Notes: generated from the sequence alone by a model not told the origin. Shown: positions 1-7,176, numbered from the stretch's first letter. The stretch: DNA of 11,274 nt from an uncultured Lachnospiraceae bacterium (GCA_910588755.1 CAJUQZ010000019.1:24552-35825), one strand, 5' to 3'. Numbers and translations: made by a program.

Positions 1-425
1 ACCAACAACAGCCCGACTATGAGAGTGAGTATTGCTGCAATCAACGCAATCCACCATTTTGTGTTTCCAGTCCTTCTGATATCAAGTGTATACTGAATAT
101 CCATCAGACCATGAATCAGCACAATGATGCCCACCACCACGGGGATAATGGACAACACTACATGCGGCTGCGTGCAGATCCAAATGCCAAGCAGAACCAG
201 GACAATTCCCATCAGCATACTGAACTTGCTGTAAAAGCCCAACCGTTCACCCCGCAGGAAACTGATCAGCTGGATGACACCCATCACAATCAGTGCACCG
301 CCAAGCAGATAACACAGCATGACGCCCAGAATATCCGGCCATATGACAAGAACAAGCCCTAAAATGACCATAATAACTGCATTGACAAAATAATTCTGTT
401 TCATATCCTGTATGATTGATTTCAT
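1..425 (-). CDS. DUF308/HdeD-like membrane protein, 3' end outside the window
   Basis: This is the first 141 codons of a very hydrophobic protein that continues past the left edge. About five membrane helices can be seen, near residues 14-30, 32-55, 66-84, 88-109 and 123-141, with short polar loops (for example the RGERLGFYSK loop near residues 58-67 and the DIRRTGNTKW loop near 115-124). Pairs of helices carrying repeated G-rich and V/I/L-rich segments are typical of the DUF308 family, which includes HdeD of enterobacteria, whose members are small multi-helix membrane proteins of poorly defined role. Two in-frame ATG codons are present. I chose the one at 425 because AGGAGG (436-441) lies 10 nt upstream, whereas the ATG at 434 would have only 1 nt of spacing. 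It has its own promoter in the gap before it, so it is probably transcribed separately from the YdcF-like gene upstream. The family call is moderately secure; the function is unknown. Confidence 0.75.
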   Translation of the reverse strand, partial: MKSIIQDMKQNYFVNAVIMVILGLVLVIWPDILGVMLCYLLGGALIVMGVIQLISFLRGERLGFYSKFSMLMGIVLVLLGIWICTQPHVVLSIIPVVVGIIVLIHGLMDIQYTLDIRRTGNTKWWIALIAAILTLIVGLLL

Positions 426-443
426 AAATTTCATACCTCCTGA

Positions 444-486
444 CTAATATTAGAAGTATTGTAGCACAGTTTCATGAAAAATAACA
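444..486 (-). promoter_or_regulatory. Promoter of the DUF308-like gene, with a palindrome at the start site
   Basis: Read on the minus strand, a -10 element TACAAT (458-463) is preceded by TG one base upstream (465-466), making an extended -10. At 17 bp spacing the -35 position holds only TGTTAT (481-486), a weak match, as is common with extended -10 promoters. The predicted start of transcription falls near 451. The perfect 10-bp palindrome CTAATATTAG (444-453) covers that point, between the promoter and the ribosome binding site, where an operator could sit. No clear terminator hairpin separates this promoter from the YdcF-like gene that ends at 507. Confidence 0.5.
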
Positions 487-506
487 CAAAAAACTACATT
501 AAAAAT

Positions 507-1283
507 TCAAAAAATCCACTCATATAATATGGCAAGCAGCTCTCTTGCATAATATGTCGGCAAAAGCCACAGGGCTGTATCCCCCGAAACAGCGCCATAT
601 TCCAGCCCGATATTCTCCGCAATCCTTCCGGCCCTGTATTCATGAAAATTATTCGTGGCAATCGCTATCGCTTCGTTGAGTCCCTGCTCCTGAATGATCT
701 CATAGGAAAAAGCAAGGTTTTCCCGCGTCGTGGTGGACTGGTCCTCCATGTAGATGCGATCCGCAGCGATTCCGTTATCCGTCAGATAGAGATACATGCA
801 CTGCGCCTCTGAGATTGTCTCATCTGCGCCCTGTCCTCCTGACACGATGCAGGCCGATTCAGGATTGGCATTTAAATACCGCAGAGCGGCTTTCAAACGC
901 TCCTCTAACATGATGCTCGGGCGCTCGCCGTATGCCTTGCAGCCAAGCACAATCAGTGTTGCATTTTCGGCAGGCTCTGTATGTGCCGCTTTGACCATAA
1001 GTGCAGTCATCACTATAACCAGGAAAAGCGCCACTGTCAACCCAGCAGCAAAAATGCACAACACCACCTTCCCGGCTGTCCTCTGCCAGAAGACACAGAT
1101 CCAATGATGGACTCCGGGCATAAATACCGCGTACAGCGCAAGAACCGCACAGACGATCAGTCCTGCCAGATTGCCGACATTGAGAATCCGCCTTGTCAGA
1201 ATAGGCACGATAAACCCAGTACAACCAATCACGCCAAACAAAAACAATGCCCATCTTATTATACTTTGTATCTGTTTCAACAA
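507..1283 (-). CDS. YdcF/SanA/ElyC-type membrane protein (DUF218), TTG start
   Basis: The 258-residue protein has an N-terminal membrane part with helices near residues 11-29, 37-55 and 72-96. A DUF218 domain follows from about residue 108 to 250. Family motifs are visible in order: a beta strand ending IVLG (111-114), the VSGGQG turn (147-152), an acidic E following it (155), the DQSTTTRENL segment (181-190) with the conserved T/S and EN residues, and TNNFHEYRA (210-218) with the conserved H and R. DUF218 proteins such as SanA and ElyC are linked to envelope and peptidoglycan-precursor functions in Gram-negatives; the biochemical activity of the Gram-positive members is not settled. The start is TTG: no in-frame ATG occurs until residue 55, and GGAGG lies 8 nt upstream of the TTG. 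It lies 38 bp downstream of the PH-like gene and is probably co-transcribed with it. Confidence 0.85.
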   Translation of the reverse strand: MLKQIQSIIRWALFLFGVIGCTGFIVPILTRRILNVGNLAGLIVCAVLALYAVFMPGVHHWICVFWQRTAGKVVLCIFAAGLTVALFLVIVMTALMVKAAHTEPAENATLIVLGCKAYGERPSIMLEERLKAALRYLNANPESACIVSGGQGADETISEAQCMYLYLTDNGIAADRIYMEDQSTTTRENLAFSYEIIQEQGLNEAIAIATNNFHEYRAGRIAENIGLEYGAVSGDTALWLLPTYYARELLAILYEWIF

Positions 1284-1321
1284 TCCACCCTCCGTGTACT
1301 ATCGGGCAGGAAAGGCTTCCC

Positions 1322-1699
1322 CTACCTGCCGATCTTTTGCTGGAGATATGCAAGCCATTCCTTTCTCTTCAACACAGAACATTTCTTTTTTCTGATCTTC
1401 CCGTCATTATCTGTATATGTAACCTTAATGCCTGTTGGCAGAAACGGAATCAAACCGCCTACATTGCAGAGCTTCAGTTCTGTTATTTTGCTGTATGGTG
1501 TACTGAAAAAATGCAAGCCGCCCAGGCCGCCTACAAATACAAATTTTTCCGTCGTAAAGAAATAGTTTCCTCTGGTCTGTGAAAACAACTCCCACAGGTC
1601 TCCCTCTGTGTGTTCCACAATGGTATCTGCCGGACCAATCAGCGTTGTCTCCCGCAGTGTCTTCTCCCACTCTGTTTTTTTCTGTTCTGATAATTTCAT
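1322..1699 (-). CDS. Small PH/GRAM-like domain protein
   Basis: This predicts a 125-residue soluble protein with no signal peptide or membrane helix. A short charged N-terminal helix (residues 1-18) is followed by alternating beta strands, including NYFFTTEKFVFVGG (45-58), HFFSTPYSKITELKLC (63-78), and GIKVTYTDNDGKIRKKKC (90-107). It ends with the amphipathic helix KRKEWLAYLQQKIG (111-124). A string of strands capped by one C-terminal helix, with an 'FTTEKFVF...Y..I..' pattern, is characteristic of bacterial PH-like/GRAM-type domains. The family call is from fold pattern and is moderate. An upstream in-frame extension to 1741 is possible, but ATG 1699 has AGGAGG 9 nt before it and is clearly preferred. 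It follows the lipoprotein gene by 109 bp, in which I find no convincing promoter or terminator, so read-through from the lipoprotein promoter is plausible. The role is unknown; related domains often bind membranes or proteins. Confidence 0.7.
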   Translation of the reverse strand: MKLSEQKKTEWEKTLRETTLIGPADTIVEHTEGDLWELFSQTRGNYFFTTEKFVFVGGLGGLHFFSTPYSKITELKLCNVGGLIPFLPTGIKVTYTDNDGKIRKKKCSVLKRKEWLAYLQQKIGR

Positions 1700-1808
1700 A
1701 ATAATCCCCCTCCTGTGCAATCTGGCGTATATTTGTAACACGCTCTGGCACGTCGCCTAATTTCAGGCATTCTCTTATTGATGCATTTTCAGGTATTTGA
1801 TATGATCA

Positions 1809-2336
1809 TCATAAATCCTGGCTAAATAGCTCAATGCCACTGCTCGTCTTGTATACAATATGTATAACAGAGGCATCGACTTCCTCCTTTAGCACATTTC
1901 CACTAGATATAAGCTGTTCCTTGAACTGGTCATACTGCTCTATCATCGAGGCATGCACTTCCTCCTGTTGCTCATCTGTCAGACCGGACGTATCCGCGCC
2001 AAGCGCCTCTTCGGAATAAATCAGGATCATGGTCAGAACACCATTTTCTGCCGCCACCTCCATCGTTATACCCTGTGCGGCATAAACGCTGTTAAATGCC
2101 TTCACAAACGTAACAGCTTCCTCGGAGTCCACCCATTCGTCAACTGACATATTCTCGGGCTCATTTGCAGACGATGTCCCCGTCTCGCTAAGGGCCTGAG
2201 CATCCTCTGCAAAATCCCCGACCTCCGAAAGATCGATCGTTATTGCTTCCTTGTCTTTTGAACCACATGCTGCCAGCATGAATGTCATCATTGTAGCTGC
2301 CAGGACAGACAGCCCTGCATGAACAATCTTTTTCAT
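1809..2336 (-). CDS. DUF4854-like secreted lipoprotein
   Basis: The 175-residue product begins with a lipoprotein signal peptide: MKK, a hydrophobic stretch (7-21) and the lipobox LAAC (21-24). Cys24 is the expected lipidated residue, so the protein should be anchored outside the membrane. An acidic, low-complexity linker (residues 27-62) leads to a C-terminal domain (about 63-175). That domain starts MSVDEWVDSEE, has strands TMEVAAENGVLTMILIYSE (91-109), a helix rich in E and Q (119-147), and a final strand pair VIHIVYKTSSGIELFSQD. This order matches the DUF4854 domain of Firmicutes lipoproteins; I infer this from the pattern. I chose ATG 2336 (AAGGGA about 6 nt upstream) over ATG 2405 because the longer form would place 23 residues before the signal peptide and would include the promoter. 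It ends in tandem TGA codons. The gene lies 176 bp downstream of the BlaR1-like gene. Function unknown. Confidence 0.8.
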   Translation of the reverse strand: MKKIVHAGLSVLAATMMTFMLAACGSKDKEAITIDLSEVGDFAEDAQALSETGTSSANEPENMSVDEWVDSEEAVTFVKAFNSVYAAQGITMEVAAENGVLTMILIYSEEALGADTSGLTDEQQEEVHASMIEQYDQFKEQLISSGNVLKEEVDASVIHIVYKTSSGIELFSQDL

Positions 2337-2370
2337 ATCTATTCCCTTTTCATTGATCTGATGATTTAAT

Positions 2371-2399
2371 AGTCTACCACTAAAACCGCAGTGTGTCAA
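2371..2399 (-). promoter_or_regulatory. Sigma-A-type promoter of the lipoprotein gene
   Basis: On the minus strand a perfect -35 TTGACA (2394-2399) is followed after 17 bp by TAGACT (2371-2376), four of six matches to the -10 consensus. Transcription would start near 2364, leaving a leader of about 28 nt before ATG 2336. The layout resembles the promoter of the blaI-type gene (TTGACA, 17 bp, TAAACT). The downstream edge reads GGTAGACTATTAAA, which shares only its ends (GGT...TTAAA) with the operator arms at 6236-6280, so common control is possible but weakly supported. Confidence 0.65.
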
Positions 2400-2512
2400 C
2401 TTCATATGTCATTATCATATCAATCATTTCCACAAATCTGTAAAAAGAGATAGGATTTATTGTTTTTCTGCAAACCAAGAGGGATGCTTTTGCACTATAA
2501 GCAAGCATTTGT

Positions 2513-5500
2513 TTATTCCTCTGGCGTTAATTGTATGAAATCCATATCCATTTTGTCATTGTAAGGGAGAAACGTGTTTCCATTGCCTGCTGCGGCTGCT
2601 GATTCCTGCTGCAGCATAGCCGTCCCATAGCAGCCATCCAGCAGAAAATAGTGTTTGGATGACCAAGTGTTGTCTTCCAGAAGCCGCAACTCTGTGATGA
2701 CATAGCCCAGCGTGTCAGCATGCCCCAGAAATCCAGAAACATATGTTTTTAATACAATAATAGGATTTTCTTCACCTTTATATCGGACAATATTGCAGCC
2801 GCTAAGGGCATCTGCCGTGGCGACCTGCCCCGAATGATCCGGCAGAGCATTCTTGAATTCGGCGTACAGGCCCTGACGTTCATAGAACCCATAGAGCGGC
2901 TGGCGCATGATTTCCGCGATGATCTGGCAGCGCTTTTCCTCCCCGAGCTGAATCAGAAGCTGCGGCTCCTCCCCCGGCTGTACGGAGTAAAAAGTGCGTA
3001 TTGGAACCCCCCCCTCCTCTGTGTAGCCATCCGGCAGCGCAAGCTTTTCCCCGGTTCTTGTGTCCGTGACTGTCAGCGAGTACCCGCCGTCCCCGCCCAC
3101 ATAACCCAGATCAGTAAACACAATCCTCTCCTCTACGCCGTCCCCGTTCAGATCCTCATACCAGATATCAGAATCGCCCAGCGCAGGTTCGTGATGGTCT
3201 GGAAACAGCGCGTCAAGCTGTTTTGCATCCTCCGTGATTGTGATATCTATATTCTGGCTTGTAATGATATTCGGGGATACAGATGATGTCGTCTGACCGG
3301 CCTGCATCTGCGGAACCCATATACCGTCTGAACCATATGGCTGCAGCATCTGCACGCTGACGGTGCTTCCATCCTCATAAAAATCAAAAATCACTGTGCG
3401 GATGTCGCCGTCTGAGTCAGTATTTTCCACACGAACGCCCACCTTGTTCTGATCGTCTGATATGTTGAGCAGCGCCACGGCGGCGGAATCTGGTTCCAGT
3501 AATTTCCTGTACCACCCATCATCCCCGCTCGATACGGCATGTTCATTCAGAGCCACGCCTGCGCCATTAAATGACAAATAGTCCATCATCGTCCCTGTAA
3601 TGCCATCTGGATACGCCTGCCAGAACTCCCCGGCTGTTTGGATGCTGTCCATAAACTGGAGTTCCTCCGAAGTAATGACACACGTGTCATTTTCTATCCT
3701 GAAAGTCAGCTGTTCTCGCCACACCGTGACGTGCGGATCAGACACCCATGCATAGTACAAAATCTCCGCATAGCGATCAGACACATTGAGGATACGGTAA
3801 TTGTTGTGCGGCGCATTCCCGCCGGCATTTCCTCCCCACGGCCAGGGACTTGACCAGCCAAACGCGATGTAATCCTTTTTGCCGTCAAAGCCCTGCTGCA
3901 AAAGCTCCCGGTCCGCAAGCGCCTGCTCTGCTTTTTCATCCGCAAGTTTTACAATGGCAGTGCCATCGCGGTCACAGAACGCCTGCGCCCACTGTTCGAT
4001 CGTTTCGTATGCGGTATGGGATTGCCCTGATGTGTCAAGCATGGACTGGCAGACAACCAGATTCTCCTCAAGCTGCCGTTCTGCTGCCTGCGCTTCCTGT
4101 ATCATTTCCAGCAGTCTAGCTTCCAGCGCAGCTGATTCCTGCTGTGTGAGCTGCAGTTCCTTTGTTTTTTCCAGCTGCCACTGTAGCTGCATTTCTCCCT
4201 TTATCAGCTGGTTTTGCAGCTCTGCCAGTGAAACCTGCATGGCATAAAGTTCTTCTGTGGTCATTGTCGTGCCCTGGGCAGCTTCCTGCAAAATGGTCTG
4301 GGACAGCCCGTTTACCTCCATCACTGTGTAATGCAGGAGGTCTTTGACAAATATCGAGCCGTTCTGAATCGGGACGTCCAGATTCATTTTTGTGTCGATA
4401 TTTGTCACATCGGAGGAGTGCTCCGTGTCAAAAAACAGCACACAGTTGTTGACAGCGCCAACACAGGTAAATTGGTAGTGATATCTCCCGTCATCGGTCT
4501 TGGCCGTCAGGATATTGTCCTTCTGCTCATAGGTCCCATATGGCAAATAGGAGCTGAGCACACTGTAAGAGAAAGTAAATGTGCTGTCCTTGTCAAAATT
4601 GATACAGGGTGTAAACAAATATTGTTCCAGGTCTGGATTAATCATCTCATAAAAACCTGTGACTGCAAGAAGGTCATCTATATCATAAGCCTCTGTTGAT
4701 ATTATCCCTGATGAAACGCTGTCCTGCACAACTGTATTTTCTGATGGCTCGACGGTGTTTGCAGAATCCGTTCCCCTCTGTGTCATAAAGCATATTGGCA
4801 CGATGATACATGCCATCACTGCCGCCACGACGATCCAGAACGCAGGTTTTTTGTAATTCAGGACATTTTTTACACGCTTTTTGACATCCGCTTCGCCAAA
4901 GGCAACCGGACATGCCGTGATTGCACGGCGATTGACAGCACAGTTAAGCAATGCCTGTGAGTATGCCTTTTTGCATGACATGCCAAGCTGTCTGATGACT
5001 TTCTCATCGCAGATCAGTTCTATATCCCTGCACAGCATGACATAGGCAATCCACACAAACGGATTGAACCAGTGAACGGACAGAAGCAGGAAGCCGACGG
5101 GCTTGATCAGGTAATCCCTTCTCCCAAGGTGTGTCATTTCGTGCCAGACCACGTACGGAAGCTCCTCGCCGCTCACGCAGTCCGGGATATAGATGCGTGG
5201 TCTGACAAGTCCAAACAAAAACGGGCTTTCTATTGAGACACCCTGATAAATTTTCTGACAGATTTCTGCTGTCCCACAATCCAGTGAAACATCTATCGGA
5301 ACAGATGTACTAACGCGTTTTTTCAACCGTACCCAGCTAATCAACATATAGCTAAACATCAGTATAACGCCCATAAGCCATATTTTCGAACCAATCTGTA
5401 TCGCAGCACCCATCCTGTCTACACTGTCCTTTGCCGTGAAGCTGTGCGCGCGTTGACTCGAAGGGATCGTCTGGTCTTCTGTACCTACAGCCTCTGTCAT

Positions 5501-5770
5501 CGTAGTCTCTGTCATCGCAATGTTTTCTGGCAATGGACGATCAGCAATCGTATCATAAATATACTGATCAACTGTCTGTGTGCCTGGAATCAGGCTGAAT
5601 ACGGACTCCACCGAAAACGGAAGGACCAGACGGATACCGACCAGCAGCCACAAAAAGCTGCGCATACCTTTTGGCGCTTTTTGCAGCAGAAAACGAACAA
5701 AAAGGACTGCCAGGATTAAATAGGTTGCCGAAACACTCATCTGAAATATATTGACATATAGTTTTTCCAT
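2513..5770 (-). CDS. BlaR1/MecR1-family M56 membrane metalloprotease with a giant non-PBP sensor region
   Basis: This 1085-residue protein starts at ATG 5770, with AGGAGG 5 nt upstream. Residues 1-330 form the M56 peptidase module: helices near 12-30, 37-51, 130-147, 222-245 and 310-328, the zinc motif HEMTH (210-214) and a likely third ligand Glu251 in CRDIELICDE. In BlaR1 this domain is activated from outside and leads to cleavage of the BlaI repressor in the cytoplasm. Classical BlaR1 (about 600 residues) ends in a penicillin-binding sensor; here I see no such domain. Instead there is a beta-rich domain (about 363-480), a strong coiled coil rich in E, Q and L (about 502-575), a domain with the segment GWSSPWPWGG (638-647, within about 585-705), a domain with VGVRVENTDSDG (777-788, within about 706-820), and a C-terminal region (about 840-1085). 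The last holds an EF-hand-like DLNGDGVEERIVF loop (873-885) typical of FG-GAP/VCBS-type calcium sites. The sensed signal is unknown. It lies 38 bp behind the BlaI-like gene in one operon. Confidence 0.88.
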   Translation of the reverse strand: MEKLYVNIFQMSVSATYLILAVLFVRFLLQKAPKGMRSFLWLLVGIRLVLPFSVESVFSLIPGTQTVDQYIYDTIADRPLPENIAMTETTMTEAVGTEDQTIPSSQRAHSFTAKDSVDRMGAAIQIGSKIWLMGVILMFSYMLISWVRLKKRVSTSVPIDVSLDCGTAEICQKIYQGVSIESPFLFGLVRPRIYIPDCVSGEELPYVVWHEMTHLGRRDYLIKPVGFLLLSVHWFNPFVWIAYVMLCRDIELICDEKVIRQLGMSCKKAYSQALLNCAVNRRAITACPVAFGEADVKKRVKNVLNYKKPAFWIVVAAVMACIIVPICFMTQRGTDSANTVEPSENTVVQDSVSSGIISTEAYDIDDLLAVTGFYEMINPDLEQYLFTPCINFDKDSTFTFSYSVLSSYLPYGTYEQKDNILTAKTDDGRYHYQFTCVGAVNNCVLFFDTEHSSDVTNIDTKMNLDVPIQNGSIFVKDLLHYTVMEVNGLSQTILQEAAQGTTMTTEELYAMQVSLAELQNQLIKGEMQLQWQLEKTKELQLTQQESAALEARLLEMIQEAQAAERQLEENLVVCQSMLDTSGQSHTAYETIEQWAQAFCDRDGTAIVKLADEKAEQALADRELLQQGFDGKKDYIAFGWSSPWPWGGNAGGNAPHNNYRILNVSDRYAEILYYAWVSDPHVTVWREQLTFRIENDTCVITSEELQFMDSIQTAGEFWQAYPDGITGTMMDYLSFNGAGVALNEHAVSSGDDGWYRKLLEPDSAAVALLNISDDQNKVGVRVENTDSDGDIRTVIFDFYEDGSTVSVQMLQPYGSDGIWVPQMQAGQTTSSVSPNIITSQNIDITITEDAKQLDALFPDHHEPALGDSDIWYEDLNGDGVEERIVFTDLGYVGGDGGYSLTVTDTRTGEKLALPDGYTEEGGVPIRTFYSVQPGEEPQLLIQLGEEKRCQIIAEIMRQPLYGFYERQGLYAEFKNALPDHSGQVATADALSGCNIVRYKGEENPIIVLKTYVSGFLGHADTLGYVITELRLLEDNTWSSKHYFLLDGCYGTAMLQQESAAAAGNGNTFLPYNDKMDMDFIQLTPEE

Positions 5771-5808
5771 ATGAACCTCCTCGACGCTTTTAACGACGAA
5801 TCACCACG

Positions 5809-6168
5809 CTATTCTTTATACGCATCAATAATCTTCTGGATTTCGTCAACTTCCTGCCTAGAGAGTGTTTTTCTCCGCGCAAAAGCCGCGATAAAGCTTG
5901 GCAAGGAACCTGAGAATGTCCGCTCTACAACCTCTGCACTCTCCGCCGACTGTACCTCCTCCCTAGAGACAAGTGAGGTCACTACGGTCCCCTCAGATTT
6001 CAGGACACCGCGCTCGGAAAGCCGCCTAATTACGGTGTAGGTGGTTGACTTTTTCCACTCCAGCCTTTCATTGCACAGGCGTACCAGCTCACTGCTTGTC
6101 ACAGGCTCATTCTCCCATAAAATCTCACAAAAACGGTATTCGCTCTCAAATATTTTTGGTGTTTCCAT
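5809..6168 (-). CDS. BlaI/MecI/CopY-family transcriptional repressor
   Basis: The 119-residue protein has the BlaI layout: an N-terminal winged helix (about residues 1-75) and a C-terminal helical dimerisation part (about 77-119). The recognition helix region KKSTTYTVIRRLSERG (39-54) and the wing GVLKSEGTVVTSLVS (54-68) fit the family well. In BlaI/MecI, DNA binding as a dimer blocks transcription until the partner BlaR1-type protease causes cleavage in the C-terminal part. The equivalent stretch here would be near SLPSFIAAF (88-96), but I cannot map the exact bond. ATG 6168 is preceded by AGGCGG at 8 nt spacing; an in-frame extension to 6231 lacks a comparable site and would overlap the leader. 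It is the first gene of the operon with the M56 protease. No beta-lactamase or PBP gene lies beside it in this window, so its targets beyond its own operon are unknown. Confidence 0.9.
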   Translation of the reverse strand: METPKIFESEYRFCEILWENEPVTSSELVRLCNERLEWKKSTTYTVIRRLSERGVLKSEGTVVTSLVSREEVQSAESAEVVERTFSGSLPSFIAAFARRKTLSRQEVDEIQKIIDAYKE

Positions 6169-6235
6169 TGTTATTTCCGCCTTTCTTTTTGATTTTATTC
6201 TTCTGTATTTCCTATCCTTATTCAAAAACACAAAA

Positions 6236-6280
6236 TGGTCTAATGCATTAAACCCATTGTCAGTTTAACACATTAGACCA
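6236..6280. promoter_or_regulatory. Twin inverted operator arms of the BlaI-type repressor
   Basis: Two 18-bp arms face each other across 9 bp: TGGTCTAATGCATTAAAC (6236-6253) and GTTTAACACATTAGACCA (6263-6280). They are complementary at 16 of 18 positions. Each arm is itself nearly symmetrical: the left core TAATGCATTA is a perfect palindrome, and the right core TAACACATTA is a degenerate one. This fits two repressor-dimer sites in opposite orientation rather than one long hairpin. The right arm fills the -35/-10 spacer and overlaps the -10; the left arm lies just downstream of the expected transcription start. That placement is ideal for autorepression. Binding by the adjacent BlaI-like protein is inference from position and symmetry. 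Confidence 0.75.
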
Positions 6281-6290
6281 AAACTGTCAA
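6262..6290 (-). promoter_or_regulatory. Promoter of the blaI-type/M56 protease operon
   Basis: On the minus strand, TTGACA (6285-6290) is a perfect -35 and lies exactly 17 bp from TAAACT (6262-6267), four of six matches to the -10. Transcription should begin near 6255, giving a leader of about 87 nt before ATG 6168. The whole element is overlaid by the operator arms described separately, as expected for a repressor that controls its own operon. Confidence 0.75.
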
Positions 6291-6294
6291 CTAG

Positions 6295-6313
6295 CATGCA
6301 AAAAAAATGCATG
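6295..6313. repeat. A-tract flanked by a 6-bp inverted repeat, upstream of the blaI promoter
   Basis: CATGCA (6295-6300), seven A residues, then TGCATG (6308-6313) form a perfect inverted repeat around an A-tract (T-tract on the transcribed side). It begins 5 bp upstream of the -35 element. An A/T tract in that place can act like an UP element for RNA polymerase; the flanking palindromic ends could also mark a protein site. Neither role is shown by the sequence alone. Confidence 0.4.
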
Positions 6314-6331
6314 TATAAACTGATGTACGTT

Positions 6332-6356
6332 TTTTGCTCAATAATTGAGAGCAAAA
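6332..6356. other. Hairpin just after the anti-sigma gene
   Basis: TTTTGCTC (6332-6339) and GAGCAAAA (6349-6356) make a perfect 8-bp stem with a 9-nt loop, starting 1 nt after the stop codon of the anti-sigma gene. On both strands the T-rich arm comes first and the A-rich arm second, so there is no U-tract after the stem and it is not a canonical Rho-independent terminator. It may protect the 3' end of the transcript or act as a weak end signal before the blaI promoter. Confidence 0.4.
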
Positions 6357-6357
6357 C

Positions 6358-7176
6358 CTACTTTAGTACTTTTTTCGCCAAGCTGCAAGATATCAGAGAA
6401 CCTACAATTCCTTCAGCAATCAGACCCACAGTCATCCTCGTCAGATACGGGTATAATTCTTCCACAGTTGTCATATTATGCAGGATACAGATATAACCTG
6501 CTGTGAGCCAGAAGCCGGTAAGTGTGAATCCATAAATGCTTTTATGAATCTGGTATCCTTGCAGGAGGCGTATGTTGGACAGTATAAAAATACCCAGTTG
6601 TAAGACTGCCATTAATACAAGCCGCCTTTGCAGATAAGGCCCTACCTCATTTAACGGTACGCCAAATGGCCCGTTTTCTGTCATATCAGCAGGTGTATTC
6701 TGTGCGTAATAATATATGGCATAATGGTAATATGACAGTACAAAAGCGCTCGCCAATATGCTTACAAAAACAAACACGCCTGACTGCTTCGGGTGCTGGT
6801 TTAAAACTGGGCTATCTGGCATCAGGACATATGCGGCAATTAAAAGCATGGCAAAAATAATATAAAACACGCTGCTTCTAGCCATTCCATAGTGATTTAC
6901 CATGAACAAAAACCCGCCTATGAGTGCTAACGTCAAAAAGACAAGACAAATGATTCCTTTTTCATAATACCTTTTGATTTTCTTGAAATACAAAACACGT
7001 GTCTGCTCTCCCTGTTCGTCAGTAAGCTCTGTACTCTTTAACAGCTCCAGCTGTGTGCGGCACTGCGCGCAGCTGTTGATATGCTCTTCCACTAGATACC
7101 GACTGTCCTCCGAACAAACGTTGTCCACGTAGGACGGCAGCAGATCCCGGATAATGTTACAGTTGATCCCCTTCAT
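6358..7176 (-). CDS. Zinc-finger (zf-HC2) anti-sigma factor with six membrane helices
   Basis: The 272-residue protein starts with a short cytoplasmic anti-sigma domain: CNIIRDLLPSYVDNVCSEDS (6-25) followed by the zinc motif H32-x3-C36-x2-C39. The fourth ligand may be Cys6 or Cys21. This is the zf-HC2 pattern of proteins that hold ECF sigma factors inactive at the membrane. After a linker, six helices are visible near residues 74-94, 101-118, 132-150, 184-202, 213-232 and 246-265. That is more than the single helix of the best-known anti-sigma proteins, though multi-helix forms occur in Firmicutes. There is almost no large external domain, so the signal may be sensed within the membrane. ATG 7176 lies 20 nt inside the sigma gene, with GGAG 4 nt and AAGGAG 10 nt upstream, so the two are translationally coupled. 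Partnership with the overlapping sigma factor is well supported by context. Confidence 0.87.
   Translation of the reverse strand: MKGINCNIIRDLLPSYVDNVCSEDSRYLVEEHINSCAQCRTQLELLKSTELTDEQGEQTRVLYFKKIKRYYEKGIICLVFLTLALIGGFLFMVNHYGMARSSVFYIIFAMLLIAAYVLMPDSPVLNQHPKQSGVFVFVSILASAFVLSYYHYAIYYYAQNTPADMTENGPFGVPLNEVGPYLQRRLVLMAVLQLGIFILSNIRLLQGYQIHKSIYGFTLTGFWLTAGYICILHNMTTVEELYPYLTRMTVGLIAEGIVGSLISCSLAKKVLK

Noticed and set aside
859..1353. A 164-codon minus-strand frame and several plus-strand frames at 796-1582
   Set aside because: All are shadows of the YdcF-like and PH-like genes, with poor composition and no start signals.
1425..1751. A 108-codon minus-strand frame beginning MPERV, overlapping the PH-like gene
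   Set aside because: Most of it is an out-of-frame reading of the PH-like gene, which has a far better start (AGGAGG, 9 nt) and a family-like sequence. The upstream part (to about 1805) looks superficially protein-like, but no start or family could be established.
2440..2512. Possible terminator after the M56 protease gene
   Set aside because: An imperfect stem around GCTTGC/GCAAAAGC can be drawn, but it has mismatches and no T-tract after it on the minus strand.
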